The notes under the pieces were generated by a model, which saw only the letters and a list, made by a program, of their open reading frames with translations, did no database searches and was not told the DNA's origin. Position numbers and translations under genes: made by a program. Positions 36,171 to 45,177 of a stretch of DNA of 64,000 nucleotides are shown piece by piece. This stretch comes from Flavobacterium sp. SUN052. Its GTDB lineage: Bacteria > Bacteroidota > Bacteroidia > Flavobacteriales > Flavobacteriaceae. Numbering within the stretch: the first letter of the stretch is position 1; the number at the start of each line of letters is the position of its first letter. The stretch is taken from NCBI RefSeq assembly GCF_028867935.1, contig NZ_JAPQNS010000012.1, positions 62,001 to 126,000 of the forward strand. Reading direction: 5' to 3'.

Positions 36171-36632
36171 TCAGCTATACGAAATATCGTCGGAAAGTTC
36201 ATTAGTGTCGTCGCTTAAGCGGGGGAAGTAAGCTTGTAGCTGCTCACCCGCCCGCGAAATGCCGTTCGACAGTCCCTCGGCATATTCGCCAAGGGCAAAA
36301 TGGTGCCGGAGCATGTCTTTGATAGAATCCCAAAAATCGGCTGGAACCCGCTGATTGATGCCTTTGTCGCCAATTACGGCAAATTTCCGGTCGTCGACAG
36401 CCACATAGAACAACACCCCGTTTTGTTCACGGGTCTTATGCATACCCAGATGTTTGAATACGGCTACAGCACGCACTACCGGGTCACCTTCCGGGCATGG
36501 CCCTTCAATGTGAACCCGAACTTCGCCCGACGTGGCTAATTCGGCGTTTTTGATGGCGTCGATAATTTGTTGTTGCTGTTCGGCGGGGAGCTTTTGCATG
36601 GCTATGGACGTTAGATTCTGGATGTTGAACAC
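36171..36632 (-). CDS. TPM-domain protein
   Basis: A 153-residue TPM-domain protein without a signal peptide or membrane helix in the annotated form. The marks are DAIKNAELATSGEVRVHIEG, RAVAVFKHLGMHKTREQNGVLFYVA and DRKFAVIGDKGIN. It lies 6 bases upstream of the longer TPM gene and follows lemA, so the three are probably one operon. A repeat (36608-36690) separates it from lemA. Another start, at the internal MQKLPAEQQ, is possible. Confidence 0.82.
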   Translation of the reverse strand: MFNIQNLTSIAMQKLPAEQQQQIIDAIKNAELATSGEVRVHIEGPCPEGDPVVRAVAVFKHLGMHKTREQNGVLFYVAVDDRKFAVIGDKGINQRVPADFWDSIKDMLRHHFALGEYAEGLSNGISRAGEQLQAYFPRLSDDTNELSDDISYS

Positions 36633-36690
36633 TGGATTTCAGACATTGGATTAAAAAGTCCAGTATCCAAAATCCAGTGCTCAATGTCGC
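36608..36690. repeat. Inverted repeat with TGGATNTTGAACACTGGAT words inside the lemA operon
   Basis: GGATGTTGAACACTGGATTT on the left matches the complement of AAATCCAGTGCTCAATGTC on the right with two mismatches. Words TGGAT and ATTGGA recur on both arms. It lies between two same-strand genes of one operon. Confidence 0.75.
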
Positions 36691-37275
36691 TTACTTAAAA
36701 TCTACCGTCGGTGCCGACTGAGCTGCCTGACTAGCCTCGAAGAAGCCTTTCACGGCAAAGCCGAATATACCGGCAAATATGTTATTCGGAAACGAGCGCA
36801 CCGACACATTATAGTCTTTTACGACGGAGTTAAAGTCATTACGAGCTACACTGATCCGGTTTTCAGTTCCTTCTAACTGGGCTTGTAAGTCCGAAAAGTT
36901 CTGAGTGGCACGCAGTTGCGGGTAGCTTTCGGCTACTGCCAACAGCCGCGACAATGAGCCAGACAGTTGATCCTGAGCGGCCTGAAATTTCTGAATATTT
37001 TCGGGAGTCAACTGGTCGGCGTTCAGGTTGATACCGGTAGCGTTGGCGCGGGCCTGAATTACGGCCTGAAGTGTACTTTTCTCAAAATTGGCGGCCCCCT
37101 GAACAGTGCGAACGAGGTTTGGAATCAGGTCGGCCCGGCGTTGGTACTGGGTTTGGACCTGCCCCCATTTTTCTTGAACACTGGCATCTTTCTGAACTAA
37201 GCCGTTGTAGGAGCTACAGCCATACATGCCCAGAAGGGCAAGTACAACGACGACAATAATTGCGGTTCTTGACAT
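36691..37275 (-). CDS. LemA family protein
   Basis: A 194-residue LemA protein: one N-terminal membrane helix (about 4-20), VQEKWGQVQTQYQRRADLIPNLV, then long helices with SLSRLLAVAESYPQLRATQNF and the final Phe-rich FPNNIFAGIFGF. LemA proteins are four-helix-bundle membrane proteins commonly encoded with TPM or M48 partners, as here. The function is not established. A perfect -7 element lies upstream. Confidence 0.92.
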   Translation of the reverse strand: MSRTAIIVVVVLALLGMYGCSSYNGLVQKDASVQEKWGQVQTQYQRRADLIPNLVRTVQGAANFEKSTLQAVIQARANATGINLNADQLTPENIQKFQAAQDQLSGSLSRLLAVAESYPQLRATQNFSDLQAQLEGTENRISVARNDFNSVVKDYNVSVRSFPNNIFAGIFGFAVKGFFEASQAAQSAPTVDFK

Positions 37276-37315
37276 GGTCTTTTGTTTGGTAAACGGGTTG
37301 ATCGGTAATCTGTGT

Positions 37316-37323
37316 CAAAGCTA
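37316..37323 (-). promoter_or_regulatory. Candidate -7 element for the lemA-TPM unit
   Basis: On the reverse strand this reads TAGCTTTG, an exact TAnnTTTG match, 40 bases before the lemA start. No good -33 element is visible. Confidence 0.4.
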
Positions 37324-37350
37324 TGAAAAAACAGATCGGTTTTGTATTGA

Positions 37351-38799
37351 CTATTTTTTCAACCACTTGTTTGGGTTGATGAGCGGCTTCGGGTAAGTAT
37401 CACCGAGCGTAACCCCATATTTTTTCTGGTCCTGATGAGAGAGGTTTGAGACGATATGAACCATCGGTGCGGGTACATCAGCCAGTTCGGGAAGCCAGTG
37501 CCTCACGTAGCGGCCCTGCTCGTCGTAACGAGTTGCTTGACTGTAAATATTGAAATATCGATCCTCGCGAGGGTCATTGCCTACACCCGCTACATAATTC
37601 CAGTTGCCCCAGTTGCTACACGGGTCATAATCGACCAGTTTGCTCTCAAACCAGGATGCTCCCCAAGTCCAGTCAATCCCGAGATCTTTCACCAGAAAAC
37701 TACCCACATTCTGCCGTCCTCGGTTCGACATAAAGCCGGTCAAGTCCAGTTCGCGCATGTTAGCGTCGATGAATGGGATCCCAGTTTCACCTTTTGTCCA
37801 CTTGGCAAACAGCTTGTGGTCGTGAAGCCAGCGCTTCTTGAGATCGTGCCGGATACCACTTTGCCTAAAAATCCGGTCACCAAACCGAAGAGCTACAAAC
37901 CGGAAGTAATCGCGCCAGAGCAACTCGAAAATAAGCCAGTACGTCGATTCGTTCTTCACTCGTTCTGCCTCGTAGCGCATCACTTCTTCGTAAATCATCC
38001 GAGGTGATATACAGCCATGAGCCAGCCAGGCCGAGAACTTGCTCGAATAGTCTTCTCCCAGCAGCTCATTACGGGTTTCTTTGTAGGTTTTGATCAATCC
38101 GCGTTCCCACAGGTAGCGCTGTAGCCGTTCGAGAGCGGTGGTTTCTCCCCCTTTAAACGGAACTGCCCGTCGGTCATCCGGGTGGTTTGAGGCTTCGATG
38201 GTTTCGGCTGAAAAACCAAACGTAGCCAAATCGGGCATATCGCCGGGGTCAATTTCGGGTACTAGCTTAACCCGCACGGGATCTTCGATAGTAGACCGAA
38301 TTTTTGCCCGATTCTCTACTAACTTTCTGAACTGGGTGAATGCCATTGGCAAACGAGCCATATCAAACGGCAAGTCGCGCACATGGTAAAGCGTTGACAT
38401 CCAGAATAATTCAAGATCAATGTTATGGGGTTTGAGAAGCTTGCTCAAGCTCGATTCTTCATCCGTTTCTTCCTGCGTAACCTCTTTGCTAGCATACACC
38501 GCATTGGCTCCGATCTGCCCGGCCATTTCGGCCAGTATTTTGGCGGGATCACCCACCCGAACAATCAGATGGGCTCCCCGGTTGCGCAACGACCGCCTAA
38601 GATCAATCACGCTCTCAATCAGAAATTTAGCTCTAAGAATGCCTGTCTTTCGGAAGCCTAATTTAGGAAGCTCAGCAAACTGGCTGGGGTCAAAAACAAA
38701 AACGGGGAGCACCTCGTCGGCATGTTGCACAGCCCGACTAAATCCCTCATTATCATACAATCGTAAATCGTTACGGAACCAATACAGGATTCGCTTCAT
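37351..38799 (-). CDS. Cryptochrome DASH / photolyase family flavoprotein
   Basis: A 482-residue protein with the photolyase alpha/beta N-terminal domain ([15 protein letters not shown]) and the FAD-binding helical domain ([59 protein letters not shown]-like, [20 protein letters not shown]). The sequence is closest to the DASH subgroup, which repairs cyclobutane dimers in single-stranded DNA and may sense blue light. The C-terminal extension is short, as in bacterial DASH proteins. Confidence 0.9.
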   Translation of the reverse strand: [482 protein letters not shown]

Positions 38800-38920
38800 C
38801 AGTAATCAGTGAACAGTTATCAGTGAGCAGTTATCAGCGACCAGCTAACAACCAATAGTTATCATTGAACGGCTCCAATCACCTTTTGTTCACTGATCGC
38901 TGTTCCTTGTTTCCTGTTTT
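38800..38920. repeat. Degenerate repeat region with ATCAGTGAACAGTTATCAGTGAGCAG words
   Basis: The left side repeats ATCAGTGA and AGCAGTTATC about four times. The right side holds TGTTCACTGAT, complementary to the first word over 11 bases. It fills the gap between cry-DASH and DUF547, both on the reverse strand. Confidence 0.7.
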
Positions 38921-39678
38921 TACTTTTGCTCGTTCAGGTTCCAGTTGTAATCCAGAAACGAAATCTTGGTGTCCTTGTTGATTTTGGTTTTTGAGTATTT
39001 ATTCACCCACTCTTCAACCGACTTACCGTTCTCGTTCCAATCAGCTTTGTACCAATCGAAATACTTGGAGAGGCTGGTTTTGTCTTTGGCAATTGAGTTT
39101 TTGGCCGGATTATTCAGGAAATCACTGCCCTGATCGTCCATTTGTGCATCCAGTTTATTAGCCATGTAAGCCTCATTCCGCAAGCGAGGGCACGAAATCG
39201 ACGCACATACCAGCGTGAAGTGAATCCGGGGGTCGTCGTACTTCTTGCGAAGAATGCCATGCTCAATGTTATCAAGGCTCATAGTCTCGTTGCCAATCTT
39301 GATAAACTTTTTGGCCCAGGGCGTCGTCACAAACGGAATCTTAATTTTGCTACCAATGTCTTTAATGCTTTCTACAGGGTAGTGATCCAGAATAAGCCGG
39401 ATTGTGTAGGCATTGTACGCATTGATCCAATATGCCATCTGATCGTTCTTACTCCATTTATCCGTCGGAGCGTTTTTACTCAGCATTTCCAGATAGCCGT
39501 TAAACTCCTTTTCGTCTTTCTTGAAGCCCTTGTAATTAACCAGCCCTTTCTCGTTCACATATTTCTTCAGCAACCGGTCGAACACGCTATGGTCCACATC
39601 GGTAGGAGCCGTTGCGAAGGTCAGAATTGACGTAAGCAGCGTCAGAACCACTGCTAGTATTGTGATTTTCTTGTTCAT
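38920..39678 (-). CDS. DUF547 domain protein
   Basis: A 252-residue exported protein with a signal peptide (to about 24) and a full DUF547 domain (about 30-235; VFDRLLKKYVNEKGLVNYKGF, MAYWINAYNAYTIRLI, DDPRIHFTLVCASISCPRL, LSKYFDWYKADW). The domain has a conserved Cys near the ISCPRL motif and a papain-like or transglutaminase-related relationship has been proposed for the family; activity is unproven. It is monocistronic as far as I can see. Confidence 0.88.
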   Translation of the reverse strand: MNKKITILAVVLTLLTSILTFATAPTDVDHSVFDRLLKKYVNEKGLVNYKGFKKDEKEFNGYLEMLSKNAPTDKWSKNDQMAYWINAYNAYTIRLILDHYPVESIKDIGSKIKIPFVTTPWAKKFIKIGNETMSLDNIEHGILRKKYDDPRIHFTLVCASISCPRLRNEAYMANKLDAQMDDQGSDFLNNPAKNSIAKDKTSLSKYFDWYKADWNENGKSVEEWVNKYSKTKINKDTKISFLDYNWNLNEQK

Positions 39679-39749
39679 AGTGAATGTAGTAATCCCTTAC
39701 TTTTGTTTGTAAAGATATACGAACGACGAGCTCGAATAGTTTTAATTTA

Positions 39750-39825
39750 GTGATTGAGTAACCAGGTAATTGGGGTAATTAGTTACCAGTTACCTAGTTA
39801 CCTCAATTACCCAATCACCCCAATC
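39750..39825. repeat. Quasi-palindrome with GGTAATTGGGGTAATTAG words in a divergent gap
   Basis: GTGATTGAGTAACCAGGTAATTGG on the left and CCTCAATTACCCAATCAC on the right form an imperfect inverted repeat; GGTAA and TTACC words recur in both arms. It lies between the starts of two divergent genes, so a terminator role alone would be odd. Confidence 0.8.
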
Positions 39826-39829
39826 ATCA

Positions 39830-40618
39830 ATGAATCTTGATTTAACTGGAAAAACCGCTCTGGTATGCGGCAGCACACAAGGTATCGGCTACGCATCGGC
39901 TATCGAACTGGCTCTTTTGGGTGCCAATATCGTACTAATGGCCCGCAATGAAGTGTCTCTCCAAAAAGCCCTTGCAGATCTAGACACGAGTCGGGGCCAA
40001 CAACATCAATACGCCGTTGCCGACTTTAGCCAGTCGGGCAGTGTGGGGGAGGCACTAACGTTGTTATTAACAAAGACGCCTGTTATTCACATACTTATTA
40101 ATAATACAGGTGGCCCAGCGGGCGGCCCTCTAATTGAAGCGCAGGCAGATGCCTTTGTGCAGACGTTCCACAATCATTTAATTAATAACCAGACGTTGGT
40201 GCAGACACTGGCACCGGGCATGCGCGAGGCTGGTTACGGGCGCATTGTCAACATCATCAGCACATCGGTCAAACAGCCTATTGTAGGGCTTGGAGTCTCT
40301 AACACAATTCGAGGAGCGGTAGCCCAATGGGCCAAAACGCTCTCATTGGAACTCGGCAGTTGGGGCATTACCGTAAACAATGTATTGCCGGGCTACACCC
40401 GTACTTCCCGCCTGGACGCTGTGTTGGCTATGAGGGCCAAGTCGTCGGGCAAGAGCGAGGATGAAGTAGCCGCTCAAATGGAAAGCGAAATTCCCATCGG
40501 GCGATTTGCCACTGCCGAAGAGGTAGCGGCTGCTGTGGCCTTTTTATGCACGCCAGCAGCCGCCAGTATCTCAGGCATTAACGTGCCTGTAGATGGTGGA
40601 AAAACGGGCGGACTGTAA
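39830..40618 (+). CDS. SDR family oxidoreductase lacking the canonical Tyr-x3-Lys
   Basis: A 262-residue Rossmann-fold SDR. The NAD(P) motif GSTQGIG (14-20) and NNTGG (91-95) are clear, and the C-terminus PVDGGKTGGL is normal. At the expected catalytic place, after STS (144-146), the sequence is SNTIR (157-161): the usual Tyr is Ser157 and the Lys is Arg161. This variant is known in a subgroup resembling 3-oxoacyl-ACP reductases, so it is probably not a mutation. The substrate is unknown. It is divergent from DUF547. Confidence 0.85.
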   Translation: MNLDLTGKTALVCGSTQGIGYASAIELALLGANIVLMARNEVSLQKALADLDTSRGQQHQYAVADFSQSGSVGEALTLLLTKTPVIHILINNTGGPAGGPLIEAQADAFVQTFHNHLINNQTLVQTLAPGMREAGYGRIVNIISTSVKQPIVGLGVSNTIRGAVAQWAKTLSLELGSWGITVNNVLPGYTRTSRLDAVLAMRAKSSGKSEDEVAAQMESEIPIGRFATAEEVAAAVAFLCTPAAASISGINVPVDGGKTGGL

Positions 40619-40639
40619 TGTAAAAGGATGCGTAATGCA

Positions 40640-41563
40640 TCACCGAAGTGCGTTCACCGTTTCCCGAACGGCTTCGGCATTGGTCGTTGGCGTGTAGTTG
40701 AACCGGTTTCGAAATTTGGATGAGTCGAAATAATAAGGCCGGTCGTACTGATACCGCATTTCGTACATTTCTTTCAGGATCGGCACGAACAAGCCCAGTG
40801 TCCACAAGCCCCAGGCCGGTAAAGTCTGGCAACCATCTTTAGTGTGCATTTCATGGGCAAATAGTTTTACCCATTCCTGACCGGTGGGGGCCTGGTCATC
40901 AACGGGCAGGTTCCAGACCGCGTTGAATGCATCGGGTGTGTTGCCTAAGATTGCCGTGCCTTTACCTAAATCAGGCGTGTAACCAGTTGAGTGTGGTACG
41001 TTGGCATTACAAAACCACTGAGCCGTCTTACCCTTGACAAGGTTATCGTAAATCAGATTCATGGTTATGCTTGTTGCTTTGACTGGTCCAAAAAAATCGG
41101 GCGAACGAGCGATAATCGCACTGATTGACCCCTTCTCAACCGCTTCCAGAATATGCCGGTCGACCGTAGCCCGAACCTCGCCTTTTTTACTGGTTGGGCT
41201 AATGGGCGATGTTTCGGTGATATGCTGCACGTTGTCGCCCCCAATAGCGTAGACATTGTCAAAAAATACCAGCTTGGCGTTGTGTTTCGCGCAGGAGGCT
41301 ACCACATTGCGAATTAGGGCAGGCCAACGTTCCTGCCAGAGTTTTGTCTTGTAGTCGAAGCCCACAGTAACATAACAGACCTCGCTACCCGCCACTGCCT
41401 GGTCAATCCGTGCTGCATCGGTAAGATCGGCCGGAAAGAGCAGATCGGTTGGGTTAACGGCTTTGGGATTGCGGCTAACTAGCCGAATATCGGTTGTGTA
41501 CGTTGTAAGTGCTTTGGCCAGTTCAATGCCAATAGCCCCTCCTGCACCTAGAATCGTTTGCAT
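40640..41563 (-). CDS. NAD(P)-dependent epimerase/dehydratase family protein
   Basis: A 307-residue protein with an extended-SDR Rossmann fold: ILGAGGAIG at 4-12, then DNVYAIGGDN, and the region around RSPDFFGP typical of epimerase-like enzymes. The classical YxxxK is not evident: the residues around ATVDRHILEAV follow. The N-terminus is close to the family norm. The substrate is unknown. It is transcribed on the reverse strand, convergent with the SDR gene. Confidence 0.78.
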   Translation of the reverse strand: MQTILGAGGAIGIELAKALTTYTTDIRLVSRNPKAVNPTDLLFPADLTDAARIDQAVAGSEVCYVTVGFDYKTKLWQERWPALIRNVVASCAKHNAKLVFFDNVYAIGGDNVQHITETSPISPTSKKGEVRATVDRHILEAVEKGSISAIIARSPDFFGPVKATSITMNLIYDNLVKGKTAQWFCNANVPHSTGYTPDLGKGTAILGNTPDAFNAVWNLPVDDQAPTGQEWVKLFAHEMHTKDGCQTLPAWGLWTLGLFVPILKEMYEMRYQYDRPYYFDSSKFRNRFNYTPTTNAEAVRETVNALR

Positions 41564-41620
41564 AACAACTTATTGATGGTTTTTAACGCAAGTATCTCAC
41601 TTTCAAAGCCAACGAACAAA

Positions 41621-41663
41621 AAAAAGCGTTCAAGTGGCTTATTAAGCCACTTGAACGCTTTTT
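41621..41663. terminator. Perfect hairpin terminator of prfA
   Basis: Arms of 20 bases (41621-41640 and 41644-41663, AAAAAGCGTTCAAGTGGCTT and its complement) flank a 3-base centre. Runs of A and T on either side make it work in both directions; it directly follows prfA. Confidence 0.9.
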
Positions 41664-41688
41664 AATTCCTATCAATAGTTTGCCTACT

Positions 41689-42762
41689 CTATGCCGTTGT
41701 TCCGTCTTTCAAACGCTCAGCATTTTCGGCAATACGCAGTTGCTCGATAAAGTCGCCAATATCGCCGTCCATCACGGCGTTGAGGTTATAAACAGTCAGT
41801 CCAATGCGGTGATCAGTCACGCGGCTTTGCGGATAGTTATACGTCCGAATTTTGTCGGAACGGTCGCCACTACCCACCATTGTTTTGCGTTGCGAGGCAA
41901 TGGCATCGTTGTGTTTCTGCAACTCAATCTCATACAGGCGCGACCGCAATACAGTTAGCGCTTTGTCGAAGTTTTTAAGCTGTGAACGTTCATCCTGGCA
42001 CTGAACCACCAAACCCGTGGGAATGTGGGTAAGCCGCACAGCCGAATACGTGGTGTTTACCGACTGGCCACCGGCTCCCGACGAGCAAAACGTATCTTTT
42101 CGGATGTCGTTCATGTTGATCTCTACGTCAACTTCTTCAGCTTCGGGAAGCACGGCTACGCTAGCCGCCGAAGTATGAATCCGGCCCTGGGTTTCGGTGG
42201 CAGGAACACGCTGCACCCGGTGAACGCCCGACTCGAACTTCATTTTCCCGTAGACATCTTCGCCCTCGACCTCGGTCACAATTTCTTTGTAGCCACCGGA
42301 GCTTCCTTCTGTAAAGTCCACAATAGACATGCGCCAGCCCTGTTTTTCGCAGAACCGCTGGTACATCCGGAAAATATCGCCTGCGAAAATAGCCGCTTCG
42401 TCGCCCCCGGTACCACCCCGAATTTCGAGGATGATGTTCTTACTATCGTTGGGGTCTTTTGGAATCAGCATTTCCTTCAACATCTCTTCCATTGGCTCAC
42501 GCTTTGGTACGAGTTCGTCGAGTTCGGCTTTGGCCATATCGCGGAAATCTTCGTCCTTTTCGGTCGCAATGATCTCCTTGGCATTGTCAATTTCAGCCAG
42601 CAATTGAGTATAAGCCTGGTACTGATTGACGATCTTCTCTAAGTCTTTATATTCTTTGCTCAGCTTCACGTACCGTTTCTGGTCCGACACGACCTCCGGC
42701 TGCACAATTTGCTGGGCAACCTCATTAAAACGCTCACGGATGGCTTCTAACTGTTCAAGCAT
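41689..42762 (-). CDS. prfA: Peptide chain release factor 1
   Basis: RF1 of 357 residues. I place the start at 42762 ([12 protein letters not shown]), the usual N-terminus; an upstream ATG would add 8 residues. The stop-codon reading motif PAT lies in [16 protein letters not shown], and the catalytic GGQ in [11 protein letters not shown]1 reads UAA and UAG. The neighbours are unrelated. Confidence 0.97.
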   Translation of the reverse strand: MLEQLEAIRERFNEVAQQIVQPEVVSDQKRYVKLSKEYKDLEKIVNQYQAYTQLLAEIDNAKEIIATEKDEDFRDMAKAELDELVPKREPMEEMLKEMLIPKDPNDSKNIILEIRGGTGGDEAAIFAGDIFRMYQRFCEKQGWRMSIVDFTEGSSGGYKEIVTEVEGEDVYGKMKFESGVHRVQRVPATETQGRIHTSAASVAVLPEAEEVDVEINMNDIRKDTFCSSGAGGQSVNTTYSAVRLTHIPTGLVVQCQDERSQLKNFDKALTVLRSRLYEIELQKHNDAIASQRKTMVGSGDRSDKIRTYNYPQSRVTDHRIGLTVYNLNAVMDGDIGDFIEQLRIAENAERLKDGTTA

Positions 42763-42861
42763 GGTATTTTGGTCATTAGCCCGCATCGGCGGTCCGACGC
42801 AAAATTACGGAAAAATAGCGGCCGAACTGTATCTTTACCATAGAACCAGACCAATGTCCTC

Positions 42862-43509
42862 ATGGAAGCTGTTGCGCTTGCCCCTAAACTACCCGAAACA
42901 CTCGACGAACTGGAAGATGGAGAAATTTTGCGGATACCGGCAACTTGGGACGAGTACCTTGACCTGTTGGAGACTACGCCGTATAACATTCAGTTTTTAG
43001 AAGACGAGATCATTGTAATGGGTCAAGCCACCGATACGCACGAACGATTAGTTGCTCGCTTAATCAGACTTTTTGGAAATTATTTTGAGGAACTTGATAC
43101 TGAGTTTCAAATCCTAGGTAGTAATGTCCGAATTGTCATTCCCAACCAGAAAGGTGATTTCAATGCCGATTTATCAGTCGTTCGGGGCAAGTCGGAATAT
43201 GGCCCAACTAGAAAGGGGCGGGACTCATCGGTTCGCATTAAAAATCCAGAGATTGTAGTGGAAGTCCTTTCGAAAGGAACTCGCCAGTTCGATCTGGGCG
43301 GCAAACTGTTGGCTTATCAGGGGATTCCCTCGCTGCACCATATTCTGTTAGTAGATCAACACACGGTTACTGCGCACATTTGCTCCCGCACTGACCGGCC
43401 TAATCAGTGGCTCACGACCACTTACAATGCCATAACTGATAGCATCCCAATCGGCGATTTCGCCTTGCCGCTGGCCGATGTGTATCGGAAGATTGAGTTG
43501 GGCGCTTAA
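42862..43509 (+). CDS. Uma2 family endonuclease-like protein
   Basis: A 215-residue protein of the DUF820/Uma2 family, which has a PD-(D/E)XK restriction-endonuclease fold. Candidate active-site residues are Asp103 (FNADLSVV), Glu134 (IVVEVLS) and Lys148 (LGGKLLAYQ). These proteins are abundant in cyanobacteria and common in Bacteroidota, are often duplicated, and their biological function is unknown. A TATCTTTA element at 42829-42836 may be its -7 promoter. Confidence 0.85.
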   Translation: MEAVALAPKLPETLDELEDGEILRIPATWDEYLDLLETTPYNIQFLEDEIIVMGQATDTHERLVARLIRLFGNYFEELDTEFQILGSNVRIVIPNQKGDFNADLSVVRGKSEYGPTRKGRDSSVRIKNPEIVVEVLSKGTRQFDLGGKLLAYQGIPSLHHILLVDQHTVTAHICSRTDRPNQWLTTTYNAITDSIPIGDFALPLADVYRKIELGA

Positions 43510-43535
43510 CGAGACAAGTACTTACAATTTTTTTC

Positions 43536-44141
43536 ATGACCTTAAAATCGCTCTTTCGCTGGATCGCCAACCCGATCTTCTCACTTTCACTCTTTCTCAC
43601 TTTCACTCTTTCACTCCTCTCCTGCAACCCTGACCGGATCAAACAGACCGATCAGCTAAAGCAGGAGATGGATGACAAGAAGATCAAGAGAATTACTAAC
43701 ATCGAACTGACCGAAACAGTGGATGCGTGGGGAGAGCAAATTGTGCAGGTGGTTCAGAATGAATTGACCAACAAATTAAAAGCAGGTGGCTCGGCTGCGG
43801 CTTTGTGCCAGTTAGAACAATTACCTAAAACAGCCGCTCTGGCCAAACGATACGCCCTCAACATTGATTTGCTTGGCGCTCAGGATGTTCAGAACACTAA
43901 GCTTTCGGCTAAAGAGCGTGAAGTGCTGGATGCATATCTCTATAATGCAGAACAAAAACTTCCTCAACAATCTAATATTCAGCGCATAGCCGACACCCTC
44001 TACGTATACAATGCGGCAGTACCAACAGAGAATTTGATCTGTAAAACTTGCTTTGGCGACCAGAAACAGCCCTTGGCTCTCTGGCGGTTGGTGTTCAGCA
44101 AGCGGGAAGTAATCAGGCGAATGAATGGGAAGAAGAAGTAA
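43536..44141 (+). CDS. Putative lipoprotein, possibly DUF3365-like
   Basis: A 201-residue lipoprotein: signal peptide with lipobox Cys30 (LSLLSC). The mature part contains helical segments and a CxxC (C169, C172) near its end, followed by RLVFSKREVIRRM. The layout resembles DUF3365/Tll0287-like heme-sensor proteins, but CxxCH is absent, so heme binding is uncertain. The signal peptide is encoded by a tandem 16-base repeat (43578-43609), which is the same word as the intergenic repeats. Confidence 0.68.
   Translation: MTLKSLFRWIANPIFSLSLFLTFTLSLLSCNPDRIKQTDQLKQEMDDKKIKRITNIELTETVDAWGEQIVQVVQNELTNKLKAGGSAAALCQLEQLPKTAALAKRYALNIDLLGAQDVQNTKLSAKEREVLDAYLYNAEQKLPQQSNIQRIADTLYVYNAAVPTENLICKTCFGDQKQPLALWRLVFSKREVIRRMNGKKK
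43578..43609 (+). repeat. 16-base tandem repeat inside a signal peptide
   Basis: Two perfect copies of TTCTCACTTTCACTCT (43578-43593 and 43594-43609) and a third partial copy encode the hydrophobic core of the lipoprotein signal peptide. The words match those in the repeats at 19921-20022 and 33001-33110. Confidence 0.85.
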
Positions 44142-45171
44142 CCGGGGCTTCGTACCCGTCAGCCCATTCAATTAACTGCCCGGCAGTTTGAGCCGGTTCA
44201 TCAGCAGTAATTTCAAGTTTATTGACCATTGCCTGATCACGTTGCGAAAGACCGTGTAAGTAGGCTTTGTCGTAATAATCTAAGGTGAGGTCAGCAACGG
44301 TTGCGTAATCGTTTTGGGTAAGGGCGTCGAGGGCATCCTTAGTCACTTTACCACCCAGCCGCTTCCTGATTCGCTCGGTGGCTTCCACTAACAACGTGTG
44401 ATCAATTCCGGTGTATTCACGCACCAGCCGCTCTACTCGCACCGACTTCGGCACGTCGACAAAGGCCACAGGGGCAGTTCTCATTTGTACCCAAAGGGCC
44501 ATTGGAATAAAGCATGACCCCACATTACGGCTTTCGTCCTCAAGCCAGATACGTTTGGTATGATCAAGCTTTCTCCATACCTCGAAAAGCACATTTTCGA
44601 ATTGCTCGGTTGAGGGTTGGGGCAGTTGTCCGATAGCGCCATACGACGATCCTTTATGATGAGCGAGAGCTTCCAGATCAATAATTTGCTCGCCCTGCTC
44701 GGCCAGTTGCTTAAGAATATCTGTTTTACCCGAGCCGGTCTTTCCGCCCAGAATAATCAGATTTCGCGGCTCGGTGAAAGCATCTAATACCGTGTTGCGG
44801 TATGCTTTGTAGCCGCCCACCAGGGTAGTTGCTTTAATGCCAGCCGTGTTCAGCAACCAGGCGAATGACCCACTACGCATACCTCCCCGCCAGCAATGCA
44901 CCAGTACCTCTTTACCCGTTGGGTTAAGCTTGCGCGACTGCCGTACAAAACCCGACATTTTGGTCCCGATGAGGTCCAGCCCCAATAGTACAGCCGCGTC
45001 TTTTCCTGCCTGTTTGTATTTAGTACCCACCAAAGCCCGTTCCTCATTATCGAACAGCGGAATATTGACCGCGCCCGGCAGATGCGCGTGGGCAAACTCT
45101 CCCGGCGACCGAACGTCGATCACAGGTAGGAATTCAGCTTGATTGAGAAAGTCGGCGACGGAGAGAGGCAT
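44113..45171 (-). CDS. mnmH: tRNA 2-selenouridine synthase / geranyltransferase MnmH
   Basis: A 352-residue protein made of a rhodanese domain (about 1-125, active Cys93 in VHCWRGGMRS) and a P-loop domain (Walker A GGKTGSGKT at 142-150, ending near residue 345). MnmH (SelU, YbbB) converts 2-thiouridine at the wobble position of some tRNAs to the 2-selenouridine form by way of a geranylated intermediate. No selenophosphate synthase gene (selD) is seen here, so selenium use cannot be inferred. It overlaps the end of the lipoprotein gene by 29 bases, convergently. Confidence 0.93.
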   Translation of the reverse strand: MPLSVADFLNQAEFLPVIDVRSPGEFAHAHLPGAVNIPLFDNEERALVGTKYKQAGKDAAVLLGLDLIGTKMSGFVRQSRKLNPTGKEVLVHCWRGGMRSGSFAWLLNTAGIKATTLVGGYKAYRNTVLDAFTEPRNLIILGGKTGSGKTDILKQLAEQGEQIIDLEALAHHKGSSYGAIGQLPQPSTEQFENVLFEVWRKLDHTKRIWLEDESRNVGSCFIPMALWVQMRTAPVAFVDVPKSVRVERLVREYTGIDHTLLVEATERIRKRLGGKVTKDALDALTQNDYATVADLTLDYYDKAYLHGLSQRDQAMVNKLEITADEPAQTAGQLIEWADGYEAPVTSSSHSFA

Positions 45172-45177
45172 AGTTTC

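Noticed and set aside
37456..38007. A 183-codon forward frame over the cry-DASH gene
   Set aside because: Antisense to a clear photolyase-family gene; translation has no family motif.
42025..42642. A 205-codon forward frame inside prfA
   Set aside because: Antisense to the release factor; rejected for the same reason.
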